A stretch of DNA of 64,000 bases from Sphingorhabdus sp. EL138. Lineage in GTDB: Bacteria; Pseudomonadota; Alphaproteobacteria; Sphingomonadales; Sphingomonadaceae. The stretch is taken from the NCBI RefSeq assembly GCF_900258045.1, contig NZ_OGVD01000002.1, positions 310,001 to 374,000 of the forward strand. The letters run 5' to 3'. The number at the start of each line of letters is the position of its first letter. The stretch's first letter is position 1. Shown piece by piece: positions 8,171-16,097 of this stretch. Below the pieces are notes generated by a model. That model was not told the DNA's origin. It saw nothing but the letters and a program-made list of their open reading frames with translations, and ran no database searches. The position numbers and the translations under genes were made by a program.

Positions 8171-9031
8171 TTACCCGGTTAAAATTGCCACGAGTTCGTT
8201 GGGTGCCGTGATCATAGCGTCATGGCCAGTGGCCAGCGCATGATAGGTCCAGCTTGGGTCTGTTTGGGCCTGCGCGGCATGATAGGGAAAGCTGCTATTG
8301 GGCAGGACCGGCGCGGTGCAATGGATATAGTTGCGTTTCAGTCCCAGCGATCCGCCATTTTCAAGCTGGATCGGGTCCAGCCATGTTTTGAGCGGATGGG
8401 GTGTCAGTTTCCGTGCAACCCAATCATAGCCAGAGTGATGTTTTGGAATGCCCAGAAATTCGGGCGGGAAGGCTGCCATGGCAATTCCGTCGGGGGCGAA
8501 GCCTTCCAACGCCTTGCGGGTTTGTTCGATGACTGCCGGGCTGCGTTCTGGTCCTTGCGTAATCATTGTTTCGCCGTCATTTGGCAGGGCGGCATCGAGA
8601 TAGATAATCTCGCTGATCCGATCCTTCATCGCGTCGGCAACACCGGTAATCACCATCCCGCCATAGCTGTGACCGACCAACACAATGTCGGTCAGGTCAT
8701 AATAGTCGATCAGCGATGTGATATCTTTGATATGCGTGTCCAGCCCGACATCCGCTGACAACAGATGCGCACGTTCCGCAAGCCCGGTCAGTGTTGGCGT
8801 GAACACACGGTGCCCCAGTGCTTCCAGCTGCGACCGGACATCGCGCCAGCACCACCCGCCATGCCAGGCACCATGGATCAGAACGAAAGTCTGGGCGGTC
8901 TTCGTGGACCTTCGCTCTTGATGACTGGCACGCGATTTGGCCTTACCTGTCACCGAAGTCGCAAGACCTGTCGCTGTCACCGCAGCAATAAATGCGCGGC
9001 GACTGGTCAGGATTTTGGAGCTGTCACTCAT
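8171..9031 (-). CDS. Tat-exported alpha/beta hydrolase (esterase type)
   Basis: 286 residues. It starts with a Tat signal (TSRRAFIAAVTATG at 9-22). The catalytic part has the oxyanion motif HGAWHGGWCW, the nucleophile elbow VGHSYGG and a late His in ATGHDAM, so the Ser/His machinery is complete, unlike the hydrolase at 1839. The family resembles small-ester hydrolases such as plant methyl-salicylate esterases and bacterial lactone/ester hydrolases. It follows the FAD amine oxidase gene by 17 bases on the same strand, so the two Tat substrates are probably co-expressed and may act on the same periplasmic compound. The substrate cannot be told from sequence. Confidence 0.85.
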   Translation of the reverse strand: MSDSSKILTSRRAFIAAVTATGLATSVTGKAKSRASHQERRSTKTAQTFVLIHGAWHGGWCWRDVRSQLEALGHRVFTPTLTGLAERAHLLSADVGLDTHIKDITSLIDYYDLTDIVLVGHSYGGMVITGVADAMKDRISEIIYLDAALPNDGETMITQGPERSPAVIEQTRKALEGFAPDGIAMAAFPPEFLGIPKHHSGYDWVARKLTPHPLKTWLDPIQLENGGSLGLKRNYIHCTAPVLPNSSFPYHAAQAQTDPSWTYHALATGHDAMITAPNELVAILTG

Positions 9032-9048
9032 GTCTTCCTATTTCTCCG

Positions 9049-10494
9049 CTAGACAAGGGCTAGCACTCTGCTTGCGGCCCTTTCAGCGGTTTCAAGCGCA
9101 CCTTCCATACCGGGCCAGTTTTGCGTCATATGTTCGCCGGCAAAATGAAGCCGCTCGCCCTGATGCTGGACGGTGCTGGCAAGGGCAGCGCCGAGGCCCG
9201 TCCCAATATGGTGATAGATACCGCGTGCAAAAGGCTCCTTTTGCCAGCTGAACATGTCAAGATAAGACAATTTCCCCTTTGCCGATGGCCTGATCTTCTC
9301 AATGCGTGTGATTATTTCGGCGGCAGCCTGTTGCGGTTCCATCTTGTCGAGAGCTTCTGCAGCGGGGCCGTTGACCCATATCTTGAGCAATGGCGGGTCG
9401 CTGTTCAGCGTGAAGACCCGGCCGATTAGCGGGTCATCACTCCAGATATATTCCGGTAGGTCATCCTCTTTCCAGAAGGCATCGGACGCGCGCAGGAAAA
9501 CAAAACTGGCCTTTGTATAGGGCAGTTGCTGGATGGTATCGCGCAGGTCTGCCGATAGGGCGGCGTCGATTTTCATATTTCTGACGGTGCTGAAAGGGGC
9601 TGTGCAAATTACCTGACGCGCTCCATATTTGCGTCCGTCGGTCAGGCTGACTTCCACGCCATCACCCTTGTCCTCGATTGCCGACACCGGGGCGCTTAAT
9701 ATGATATCCGAATTTATGGCATTGGTCATGGCATCGGTCATACGCTGCGAACCGCCGCGGATAAATTTGGTCGGTCCGGGATTTGCCTTGCGCGCAGTGC
9801 TGAACATGGAAAGCGTCCGCTGCATGTGGAGCATCGACATTTCTTCAAGCGTACGACCGTTCAGATTGGCGTTCATGAAGCGCATCGCTTCACCTGATGC
9901 ACCTTGCGCCTTTAACCAGCTGGCAAGGGAGATATCCTTCGCGGTGATTGCAGGAGACATCCAGTCGGTGGTCGTTTCGAGCGCCGGCAGTTTGCGCATA
10001 TAGGAGAAAAAAAGTGCATCCGGGCTCGTCTCCTTCTCATCATCCGCCAGCATATTTTGCGGCAGGTCCGGCCACTGATCCTTCAGGAAATTCTGCCCCC
10101 GGACATTATAAAGATAGCCGCCTTGACCGCTTTCGGGCAGATAGCGCTCAACGCCCAGTCGATCGGCAATGGTGTTGAAGCGCTTATAGGCGGCCCCAAT
10201 CTGGACACCGCCGGCGTCGGGCGTTCCGGGCAGGTTGTCCAGCGTATATAGCCGTCCGCCAGTCCGATTATTGCCTTCCAGCAACATGACTTTCAATCCG
10301 GCCTGTTCCAGCTGCCAGGTTGCGTGCAATCCCGCCAGTCCGGCGCCGATCACAATCACATCTGCGGTAGTTTTGCCCCATGCCATGCGCGGTGCGACAC
10401 AGGCGACAAGAGACGCGCTGGCACCACCGATAAAGGCGCGCCTACTGATTGCCCGCCCATTTATCGAATATCTACCGTCTTGCGTCATGTTCAT
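9049..10494 (-). CDS. Tat-exported FAD-dependent amine oxidase-family protein
   Basis: 481 residues from ATG 10494 (ATG 10488 is equally possible; a TTG at 10524 would place a Cys-rich stretch ahead of the signal). The N-terminus carries a Tat motif ISRRAFIGGASASL, followed by the FAD dinucleotide fold VIVIGAGLAGLHATWQLE, the second signature LLEGNNRTGGRLY and a C-terminal FAD segment HFAGEHMTQNWPGMEGALE. These are hallmarks of the flavin monoamine oxidase/phytoene-desaturase group, which oxidise C-N or C-C bonds. Tat export suggests it is folded with FAD before reaching the periplasm. It shares the operator at 10532 with the divergent gene at 10562. Confidence 0.85.
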   Translation of the reverse strand: MNMTQDGRYSINGRAISRRAFIGGASASLVACVAPRMAWGKTTADVIVIGAGLAGLHATWQLEQAGLKVMLLEGNNRTGGRLYTLDNLPGTPDAGGVQIGAAYKRFNTIADRLGVERYLPESGQGGYLYNVRGQNFLKDQWPDLPQNMLADDEKETSPDALFFSYMRKLPALETTTDWMSPAITAKDISLASWLKAQGASGEAMRFMNANLNGRTLEEMSMLHMQRTLSMFSTARKANPGPTKFIRGGSQRMTDAMTNAINSDIILSAPVSAIEDKGDGVEVSLTDGRKYGARQVICTAPFSTVRNMKIDAALSADLRDTIQQLPYTKASFVFLRASDAFWKEDDLPEYIWSDDPLIGRVFTLNSDPPLLKIWVNGPAAEALDKMEPQQAAAEIITRIEKIRPSAKGKLSYLDMFSWQKEPFARGIYHHIGTGLGAALASTVQHQGERLHFAGEHMTQNWPGMEGALETAERAASRVLALV

Positions 10495-10529
10495 ATGTTG
10501 ACAGAAACCACAGGTACAAGGCAAGGTAA

Positions 10530-10545
10530 ATTTGTCCGGACAAAT
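10530..10545. promoter_or_regulatory. Operator-like palindrome ATTTGTCCGGACAAAT between divergent genes
   Basis: Perfect 16-base palindrome in the 67-base gap between the amine oxidase (start 10494, -) and the LolA-like gene (start 10562, +). The core 10532-10543 ends 19 bases before the + strand start. One site could control both directions. Confidence 0.7.
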
Positions 10546-10561
10546 AAGAAAGAGCGGTCAG

Positions 10562-11323
10562 GTGAACAGATATCTAAACTATTTGATAGTGACGGTCTTG
10601 GCGATAATGGCGGTTCCCGTGGGAGCGGCGGATGAGCCGCTGGAGGGCGCCGGGATACTGGCGATGGCCCGGGAAGCGGCGGGTGGTGATGATTGGGCCA
10701 ATGCCCGGACTTTGACCTTGTCCGGTCACGCCGTTTTCTATGGACCCAAAGGCCACGAACCGCGCACCAGAGCCAGCAGTTACCGAATGTGGCGCGTCTT
10801 TGATCCCGATCGTACTGTTGCCCATGGCGCGGATGGCAAGGTCCGCATCATCGCCAAAGATGCGGACAAGCTGATTTTCGAAGTGGGCTATGACGGAGAA
10901 ACCACTTGGACGGAACGCGGGATCACGCCCAAGGCAGACGCGGACAAGTTCTGGGCGAGCAATTTTGGTTTCGGGATTATCCGTCAGGCTGACAAGCCCG
11001 GCTTTGTCGCCACCCGCTTGCCAGATGACGACGTCGGCGGCCATGCGCTCTACATGGTCGAGCTAACCGATCCAAAGGGCGGCAAAACCCTTTTCGGCAT
11101 TGACCAGCAAAGCTATGCTATCCGTACCATGGGCTTTCGCACGCCAAGGGGTTGGCATTTGCGGGTCTATGATGATTTCGTGCGTCTCGAAGACCCGCGC
11201 TGGCTGCAGGCGCGTCATGTCACGCTTTACTATGATGGGCGCAAATCCAATGAGGTCTTCTGGACAGAGACCAAGGTGAATGCGGAAATTGATCCGGCGC
11301 TGTTTGCACCACCGCCCCAATGA
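10562..11323 (+). CDS. Secreted protein, LolA/outer-membrane lipoprotein-sorting-like
   Basis: 253 residues from GTG 10562; an in-frame TTG at 10532 lies inside the operator palindrome and is unlikely to be the start. The first 25 residues form a signal peptide ending VGAA before DEP. The mature part is mostly beta (SGHAVFYGPKGHEPRTRAS; GYDGETTWTE; TLYYDGRKSNEVFWTET), which resembles the half-barrel of LolA-type proteins that bind acyl chains. I cannot assign a reaction; a periplasmic binding role for a hydrophobic substrate or intermediate fits the neighbours. Its stop at 11323 abuts the stop of the convergent gene at 11324 with no bases between. Confidence 0.65.
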   Translation: MNRYLNYLIVTVLAIMAVPVGAADEPLEGAGILAMAREAAGGDDWANARTLTLSGHAVFYGPKGHEPRTRASSYRMWRVFDPDRTVAHGADGKVRIIAKDADKLIFEVGYDGETTWTERGITPKADADKFWASNFGFGIIRQADKPGFVATRLPDDDVGGHALYMVELTDPKGGKTLFGIDQQSYAIRTMGFRTPRGWHLRVYDDFVRLEDPRWLQARHVTLYYDGRKSNEVFWTETKVNAEIDPALFAPPPQ

Positions 11324-12130
11324 TCAGCCGCGGAAATTTTGGCTCGTCACATCCGAAGCTCTCTCGGCACCTTTAATCGTGCAACTGGCCTGCATCCAAC
11401 GCAGGTTTAGGCCCACACGGCTGGCATTGATATCGGCCCAGCTATAGCTGACGGCGCTATCCGGCTTTTCGGGCTTGTGGACATAAAGAACCATGCTCGG
11501 CCGGTTGGTGCTGGGTTTCGGCCAATAAACGGCGCGCATGCGCAAGATTAACGGTTCTGCTCCGCTCTCTCCCCCGCCGACCATGACCCGTCCGCCCTGA
11601 TCATGCAGGTTTAGTTTTTGGACGAACAACCAGTCCGGGCTGCCATCTGCCTTGGGTTCAGTCTTCTTCGCTGCGGCCCAGCATTCGACAGGGCGGGCGC
11701 GTTTCAATTGGGTTTCGGTGCCATCGGCAAAGCGCAGTTTTAATCCATCGGCATTCACGCCGGTAATCTGATAATCCTGATTACAAAGTTTTCTGTTTTG
11801 CAGCTTGCTATAGGCCCAACCCGCATCTGTGCGATCAAAATTGCGGGTACACCCACCCAATGTCAGGCTGTCTCGCTCTACACCTATGGCTGCATATCCC
11901 TTTAAAGGTGCCGCAACCGCTTTGCCGAACGCATCTGTCCGGGTGACGATCAGATCATCGCCTTGCTTTTCAATTTTCAGTGCAATCCACGGTGGTGGAG
12001 TCCGGCCCGCATCCTTTTCAAAATAGGCTTGCTCTTCATTTGTATAAACACCAAGCAATTGCTGATCCAGCATCGCACTATTTTGTGATCCGGCAGTGAG
12101 CGCAAGAGCGGAGAGGCTGGTGAGAAACAT
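11324..12130 (-). CDS. Secreted protein of unknown function
   Basis: 268 residues from ATG 12130, preceded by AAAGGA and, 21 bases upstream, by the TTGTCCGGACAA site. A short signal peptide (MFLTSLSALALTAGS) leads into a protein I do not recognise. It contains at least five Cys residues after the signal (in LGGCTRNF, RKLCNQDY, VECWAAAKK, ASCTIKG), consistent with disulfides in the periplasm, and has a beta-rich look (LIVTRTDAFGKAV; GLKLRFADGTETQL). Membership of the operator set ties it to the same regulon as the receptors and the amine oxidase. It overlaps nothing and meets the LolA-like gene tail to tail. Confidence 0.65.
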   Translation of the reverse strand: MFLTSLSALALTAGSQNSAMLDQQLLGVYTNEEQAYFEKDAGRTPPPWIALKIEKQGDDLIVTRTDAFGKAVAAPLKGYAAIGVERDSLTLGGCTRNFDRTDAGWAYSKLQNRKLCNQDYQITGVNADGLKLRFADGTETQLKRARPVECWAAAKKTEPKADGSPDWLFVQKLNLHDQGGRVMVGGGESGAEPLILRMRAVYWPKPSTNRPSMVLYVHKPEKPDSAVSYSWADINASRVGLNLRWMQASCTIKGAERASDVTSQNFRG

Positions 12131-12150
12131 AGGGGTGGTCCTTTGCAAAT

Positions 12151-12162
12151 TTGTCCGGACAA
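12151..12162. promoter_or_regulatory. Operator-like palindrome TTGTCCGGACAA
   Basis: Perfect copy, 21 bases upstream of ATG 12130. The gene on the other side (SnoaL-like, stop 12194) is on the same strand, so this site marks a new transcription unit. Confidence 0.7.
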
Positions 12163-12193
12163 TTTAACAGCAATTGCGCAGGACGCAACAGCG

Positions 12194-12670
12194 TTAGGCC
12201 ATTGAGGCTGCACCTCGCTTGGCAGCCAGTTCGAACAGACCGCGATCACCCATTTCCCATGTCACGTTGAGTTGGGTCTTGTGGATCAGCCAGCCACTAC
12301 CGTTTCGCTCCAGTTCGTGCACATAATAGCCGCCGATACTATGCATTTGCCGGTCGTCATTAACAACAAGATGGTGATGGGCGGCCATATAACAGGTACA
12401 GGTGGCGCTATCGCCCTCGAGGGTGATGATAAAATTTGTCAGCACATGCTGAGTGGCATCAAACGGCTCCAGCGTCGCTCGAACACCTGCGACCCAATTA
12501 TCGGCTGGCATGGTACTGGCTGGATCGCCCGACCAGCTGGAGAAATCCAATCTGACCTCATCCGCGAAGATGGAGCGGTAGAGATCCCATTGGTGCCGGT
12601 CGATACCCGTGGCATATTTCAGCACATGGTCGGTAATGGTCGCCCGGTCGATCAAGTCATCATGTGTCAT
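12194..12670 (-). CDS. SnoaL-like / scytalone-dehydratase-type NTF2-fold protein
   Basis: 158 residues from ATG 12670 (TGGAG ribosome site; an in-frame TTG at 12682 is less likely). The layout is the cone-shaped NTF2 fold: helical start DLIDRATITDHVLKYATGIDRHQWDLYRSIFADEVRLDF, then strands with AAHHHLVVNDD and NGSGWLIHKTQLNVTWEMG. Families with this fold include dehydratases, isomerases and ring hydroxylases. A SnoaL-like protein is known to dehydrate 7-hydroxysteroids in a bile-acid-degrading sphingomonad (my recollection of Hsh2), so a dehydratase on a cyclic substrate is a fair hypothesis here. It follows the TIM-barrel gene by 12 bases. Confidence 0.75.
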   Translation of the reverse strand: MTHDDLIDRATITDHVLKYATGIDRHQWDLYRSIFADEVRLDFSSWSGDPASTMPADNWVAGVRATLEPFDATQHVLTNFIITLEGDSATCTCYMAAHHHLVVNDDRQMHSIGGYYVHELERNGSGWLIHKTQLNVTWEMGDRGLFELAAKRGAASMA

Positions 12671-12682
12671 TCTCGTCTCCAA

Positions 12683-13480
12683 TCACGCAAGCAACGCCTT
12701 GCTTGCTGATATTGCTTCAAACGCCCATTGTTCTGCGTCAAAATGTTGTCCGGGCGCATAATGGGGTACTTCAATGTCAAGATCGACATGATCTCCCAGA
12801 AGATCAATTAGTGCGCTGAGCGGGAACATGCCCTCGCCGGGGATCATCCGGTTCATCGCTTCCTCAACATAGTCATCGGATTGTCGAAAATGCGGGCCGT
12901 CGCATATCTGGGCATAGCCGATGATCCGGGGATCAACGGCGTTGAGTTGTTCCAACGTTCCACCTGTCCGGAACATATGAAGGGCGTCGATGGCGATTCT
13001 CAGATTGGCTTGGTTCATCGCCTCATGCAGTTTCACTGCTTTTTCAAGACTGTCGCAGCCTTTCGCAAAGCCGGTAAACTCCAGACCAATTTCCAATCCC
13101 AAACCGCGCACCGTTTCGCAAAGCGCGCCCAGTTGATCAGCGATGCGGGTAGTATCTGTTTCATGGATATGTGTGACGGCACGTTTGGCGCCCAATTCCG
13201 CGGCCAGCTCCAACGCGCCGGTATATTCGATGACATCAATCTCTGGCATGACCGGGAAATATTCGGCGTTGACGATAGAAACACCATGATCGGTGAGCAG
13301 AGATTGAAATTCTTCTCGATCACCGGCTGCCACAACCGGAAACATATTCTCACCGGCCTCTGTTTTAGGAGAGCTGGTAAATAGACAGATTTTCTTCAGA
13401 CCCGCTTTTGCCGCGAACAGGACAAGCCCCGCCGGGCCACCTTGTGTCATTGTAATTTGATGGAGAGCCAAGTCGCGCAT
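12683..13480 (-). CDS. Sugar-phosphate isomerase/epimerase-like TIM-barrel protein
   Basis: 265 residues of the xylose-isomerase-like barrel. Likely divalent metal ligands appear at strand ends: Glu in IGLEFTGF, Asp/His in IAIDALHMFRTGG, and Glu in DLDIEVPHY. The family includes isomerases, epimerases and some lyases or dehydratases used in catabolism (for instance inositol and dehydroshikimate routes), so the name does not imply a sugar substrate. It is the first gene of a two-gene unit with the SnoaL-like protein and is divergent from the CoA ligase at 13640. The 159-base divergent gap contains an inverted repeat at 13510. Confidence 0.75.
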   Translation of the reverse strand: MRDLALHQITMTQGGPAGLVLFAAKAGLKKICLFTSSPKTEAGENMFPVVAAGDREEFQSLLTDHGVSIVNAEYFPVMPEIDVIEYTGALELAAELGAKRAVTHIHETDTTRIADQLGALCETVRGLGLEIGLEFTGFAKGCDSLEKAVKLHEAMNQANLRIAIDALHMFRTGGTLEQLNAVDPRIIGYAQICDGPHFRQSDDYVEEAMNRMIPGEGMFPLSALIDLLGDHVDLDIEVPHYAPGQHFDAEQWAFEAISASKALLA

Positions 13481-13509
13481 GGTTCAAATTTAGCCCAATC
13501 CACCATTAT

Positions 13510-13530
13510 TGCACCTATGAATTTGGTGCA
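13510..13530. promoter_or_regulatory. Inverted repeat TGCACC-N9-GGTGCA in a divergent promoter region
   Basis: Six-base perfect arms with a 9-base spacer, 29 bases upstream of the TIM-barrel gene start (13480) and 109 bases from the CoA ligase start. LysR or similar regulators can use such sites, but the arms are short and there is no second copy in the window that I found. Confidence 0.3.
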
Positions 13531-13639
13531 CGGTCACTCATCGGGCTAGTCAATATGCTAGGCTGTCTCCACGGCTGTCGCGATTAGATAGAGAGAGAAG
13601 AATCGACCATAAGAAGGTCGCTAGAGACAGGACAGGACC

Positions 13640-15220
13640 ATGCTGAAAGAAGATATTGTTACTATCGCGGACGTGATCCGGCAACAGGCCAAGGATCAGG
13701 GCGACGGGCTGGTGTTCACCTTTGAAGGGGACGAGATGACCTATGTCCAACTGGACGCTGGTAGCAGCCGGGCCGCCAACGGGCTCGCTTCACTGGGCGT
13801 CAAGAAGGGCGACCGGATCGCCTATATGGGCAAAAACTCGCATCTCTATTTCGAGATTCTTCTGGGTGCGGCCAAGATCGGTGCGGTGATGACGCCGGTC
13901 AACTGGCGGCTGGCTGGTCCGGAAGTCACTTATATTGTCAACAATTGTCAGGCCAAAATCTTGTTCATTGGCCCGGAATTTGTCGATCTGGTGAAGCAGA
14001 TCAAACCGCAGTTTGAATATGTTGAGACCATCTTCTGCTCTGAAGAGGCGACTGAAGAATTTGCCGGCTATCCGGAGTGGCGTGACGGGTTTTCGGATGT
14101 CGACCCGATGGTGCCTTGCGCGCCAGATGACGACGCGCTGCAGCTTTATACATCGGGAACAACCGGCCACCCCAAGGGGGCGATCATGACCGGTTATTCG
14201 ATTTTCGGGGCGCGCTCCAAGCTTACGGATGACGATCTGGCCGACTGGCAGAAATCGCAACCGGGTGAGACTATGCTGCTCGCCATGCCCTGTTTTCACA
14301 TCGGCGGTACCGGGTCCGGGCTCGGCAATATGTATAGCGGCGGTCATGCCATTGTGGTGCGGGAATATGATCCGGCGCAGGCGCTCGATTTCATAGAGCA
14401 ATATGGGATCAGCAAGATATTCATGGTGCCGGCCGCGATCCAGATATTGCTCAATCATCCGCGTGTGGGAGAGGTGGATTTCTCTAAACTCAAATATATC
14501 ACCTATGGTGCTTCGCCCATTCCACTCGAAATGATGAAGCAGAGCATAGATATGTTCGGCTGCGAATTTGTGCAGATGTATGGAATGACAGAGACATCGG
14601 GAACAATTGTCGCGCTCCCGCCAGAGGATCATGATCCAAACGGCAACGACAAGATGCGTTCGGTCGGAAAGCCGCTTCAGGGTGTCGAAGTGAAGATCAT
14701 CGATGATGATGGCAACACATTGGCTGCACGCGAAGTGGGCGAAATTGCCACGCGCTCGTCGTTTAACATGAAAGGCTATTGGAATATGGCCGAAGCGACA
14801 GCCGCGACAATCGACAGCGACGGCTGGCTGCGCACCGGTGATGCAGGCTATTTTGACGAGGACGGCTATCTCTACATCCACGACCGGGTGAAGGACATGA
14901 TCATCTCCGGTGGGGAGAATATCTATCCAGCCGAGGTTGAAAATGCGATCTATGGCCATCCGGCCATTGCAGACGTAGCGGTCATTGGCGTGCCAGATGA
15001 AAAATGGGGCGAGGCTGTGAAAGCCTGTGTCGTATTGAAAGATGGCGCAGAGATGGATGAGGCTGATCTGATTGCCCATGCGCGGACCAATATTGCCGGT
15101 TTCAAATGCCCCAAGTCCGTGGACTTCATCCCGGAGCTACCGCGCAACCCGTCGGGTAAGATCCTGCGCCGTGAGTTGCGCGCACCCTATTGGGATGGCA
15201 AAGACCGGGCCGTTAACTAG
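13640..15220 (+). CDS. AMP-dependent acyl-CoA synthetase/ligase
   Basis: 526 residues. Activates a carboxylic acid to its CoA thioester through an acyl-AMP. Motifs in order: ATP-binding loop YTSGTTGHPKG (170-180), YGMTETSG, the hinge region YFDEDGYLYIHDRVKDMI, and the C-terminal lysine motif NPSGKILRREL. The start is an ATG with GGACAGGACC upstream. The next gene, an enoyl-CoA hydratase, follows after 26 bases, so ligase and hydratase form a beta-oxidation starter unit. Length and motifs fit the fatty-acid/FadD3-like class, which handles side chains and ring-derived acids; the actual acid is not defined. Confidence 0.92.
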   Translation: MLKEDIVTIADVIRQQAKDQGDGLVFTFEGDEMTYVQLDAGSSRAANGLASLGVKKGDRIAYMGKNSHLYFEILLGAAKIGAVMTPVNWRLAGPEVTYIVNNCQAKILFIGPEFVDLVKQIKPQFEYVETIFCSEEATEEFAGYPEWRDGFSDVDPMVPCAPDDDALQLYTSGTTGHPKGAIMTGYSIFGARSKLTDDDLADWQKSQPGETMLLAMPCFHIGGTGSGLGNMYSGGHAIVVREYDPAQALDFIEQYGISKIFMVPAAIQILLNHPRVGEVDFSKLKYITYGASPIPLEMMKQSIDMFGCEFVQMYGMTETSGTIVALPPEDHDPNGNDKMRSVGKPLQGVEVKIIDDDGNTLAAREVGEIATRSSFNMKGYWNMAEATAATIDSDGWLRTGDAGYFDEDGYLYIHDRVKDMIISGGENIYPAEVENAIYGHPAIADVAVIGVPDEKWGEAVKACVVLKDGAEMDEADLIAHARTNIAGFKCPKSVDFIPELPRNPSGKILRRELRAPYWDGKDRAVN

Positions 15221-15246
15221 ATACTGACGGCCAAGGAGGATTTGCT

Positions 15247-15984
15247 TTGACGGATTGTGTATTACGGGAAGACCATGACGGATGGTCGATGCTGACGCTC
15301 AACAGGCCTGACAAGCTTAATGCGCTGACTGTCGAGATGTTTCGCGAATTGCGAAGCCACGTTGCGGACCTTCGCAAAGACGATGCGATTGGCTGTGTTG
15401 TCGTTCGCGGAACAGGCAAATGTTTTTCCGCCGGACATGATCTGAGCGATATCGCGGAGGGTGAAGAAGTGCCTTCGCGCGGCTGGCATTCCGAAACCCT
15501 TCGTTTGCTGGAAAAGCTTCCCAAACCGGTGATCGCGGCGGTGCATGGTCATTGCTATACTGGTGCACTGGAAGTGGCGTTGGCGGCCGATTTCATTCTG
15601 GCCGCTGATAGCGCGCGCTTTGGTGACACCCATGCGAAATGGGCATTGACTCCGGTCTGGGGCATGAGCCAGCGCCTGCCGCGCCGTGTCGGTATCGCAA
15701 CGGCCAAGCGCCTGATGTTTACGGCGGATATGATAGATGCTGAGGAGGCTGTACGTATCGGTCTGGCGGAATATACCGTGCCAATCGCGCAATTTGATGA
15801 CGAGATTGTGCAGCTGGCCGAGAAAATTGTCTCTAACTCCGGCTTCTCTCATGCCGCAAACAAGCGGCTTTTAGAGGCAACCGATGGCGATCCGCTCGAT
15901 GCGGGCTTGCAATGGGAAGTGATGGAATCGGAAGGCCATGGTCCCGATATGCATGACCGGATTTCGGCTTTTACAAAGAAATAG
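15247..15984 (+). CDS. Enoyl-CoA hydratase/isomerase family protein
   Basis: 245 residues of the crotonase fold. The oxyanion-hole segments CFSAGHDLSDI and VHGHCYTGALEVALAADF are present. The start is a TTG supported by an AAGGAGG site seven bases upstream. Members hydrate, isomerise, or cleave CoA thioesters; of the two usual acidic residues the position in TGALEVAL keeps a Glu, which allows hydratase or isomerase activity. It is co-directional and probably co-transcribed with the CoA ligase. The protein ends DRISAFTKK and is followed by hairpin-rich intergenic DNA. Confidence 0.88.
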   Translation: MTDCVLREDHDGWSMLTLNRPDKLNALTVEMFRELRSHVADLRKDDAIGCVVVRGTGKCFSAGHDLSDIAEGEEVPSRGWHSETLRLLEKLPKPVIAAVHGHCYTGALEVALAADFILAADSARFGDTHAKWALTPVWGMSQRLPRRVGIATAKRLMFTADMIDAEEAVRIGLAEYTVPIAQFDDEIVQLAEKIVSNSGFSHAANKRLLEATDGDPLDAGLQWEVMESEGHGPDMHDRISAFTKK

Positions 15985-16042
15985 TGGTTGGGGAGGGGGT
16001 GAGAGGTCCTAACAAACCTCCACCCCTCTCCAACTCGACTAT

Positions 16043-16089
16043 GGCAGCAAGCTGCCAAGTCTGCGTTTCCTCTCCCTCAAGGGGAGAGG
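16043..16089. repeat. Hairpin-rich intergenic element between convergent genes
   Basis: Two adjacent hairpins: GGCAGC-aa-GCTGCC (16043-16056) and CCTCTCCC-N5-GGGAGAGG (16069-16089). This type of element is familiar to me from sphingomonad intergenic regions. It separates the convergent genes ending at 15984 and 16098 and could serve as a transcription end for both. Confidence 0.55.
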
Positions 16090-16097
16090 AGTGTAGC

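Noticed and set aside
13790-15079. 429-residue open frame on the - strand opposite the CoA ligase
   Set aside because: It lies wholly inside a well-supported gene, has no recognisable domain and shows the His/Arg-rich composition of an antisense shadow in GC-rich DNA.
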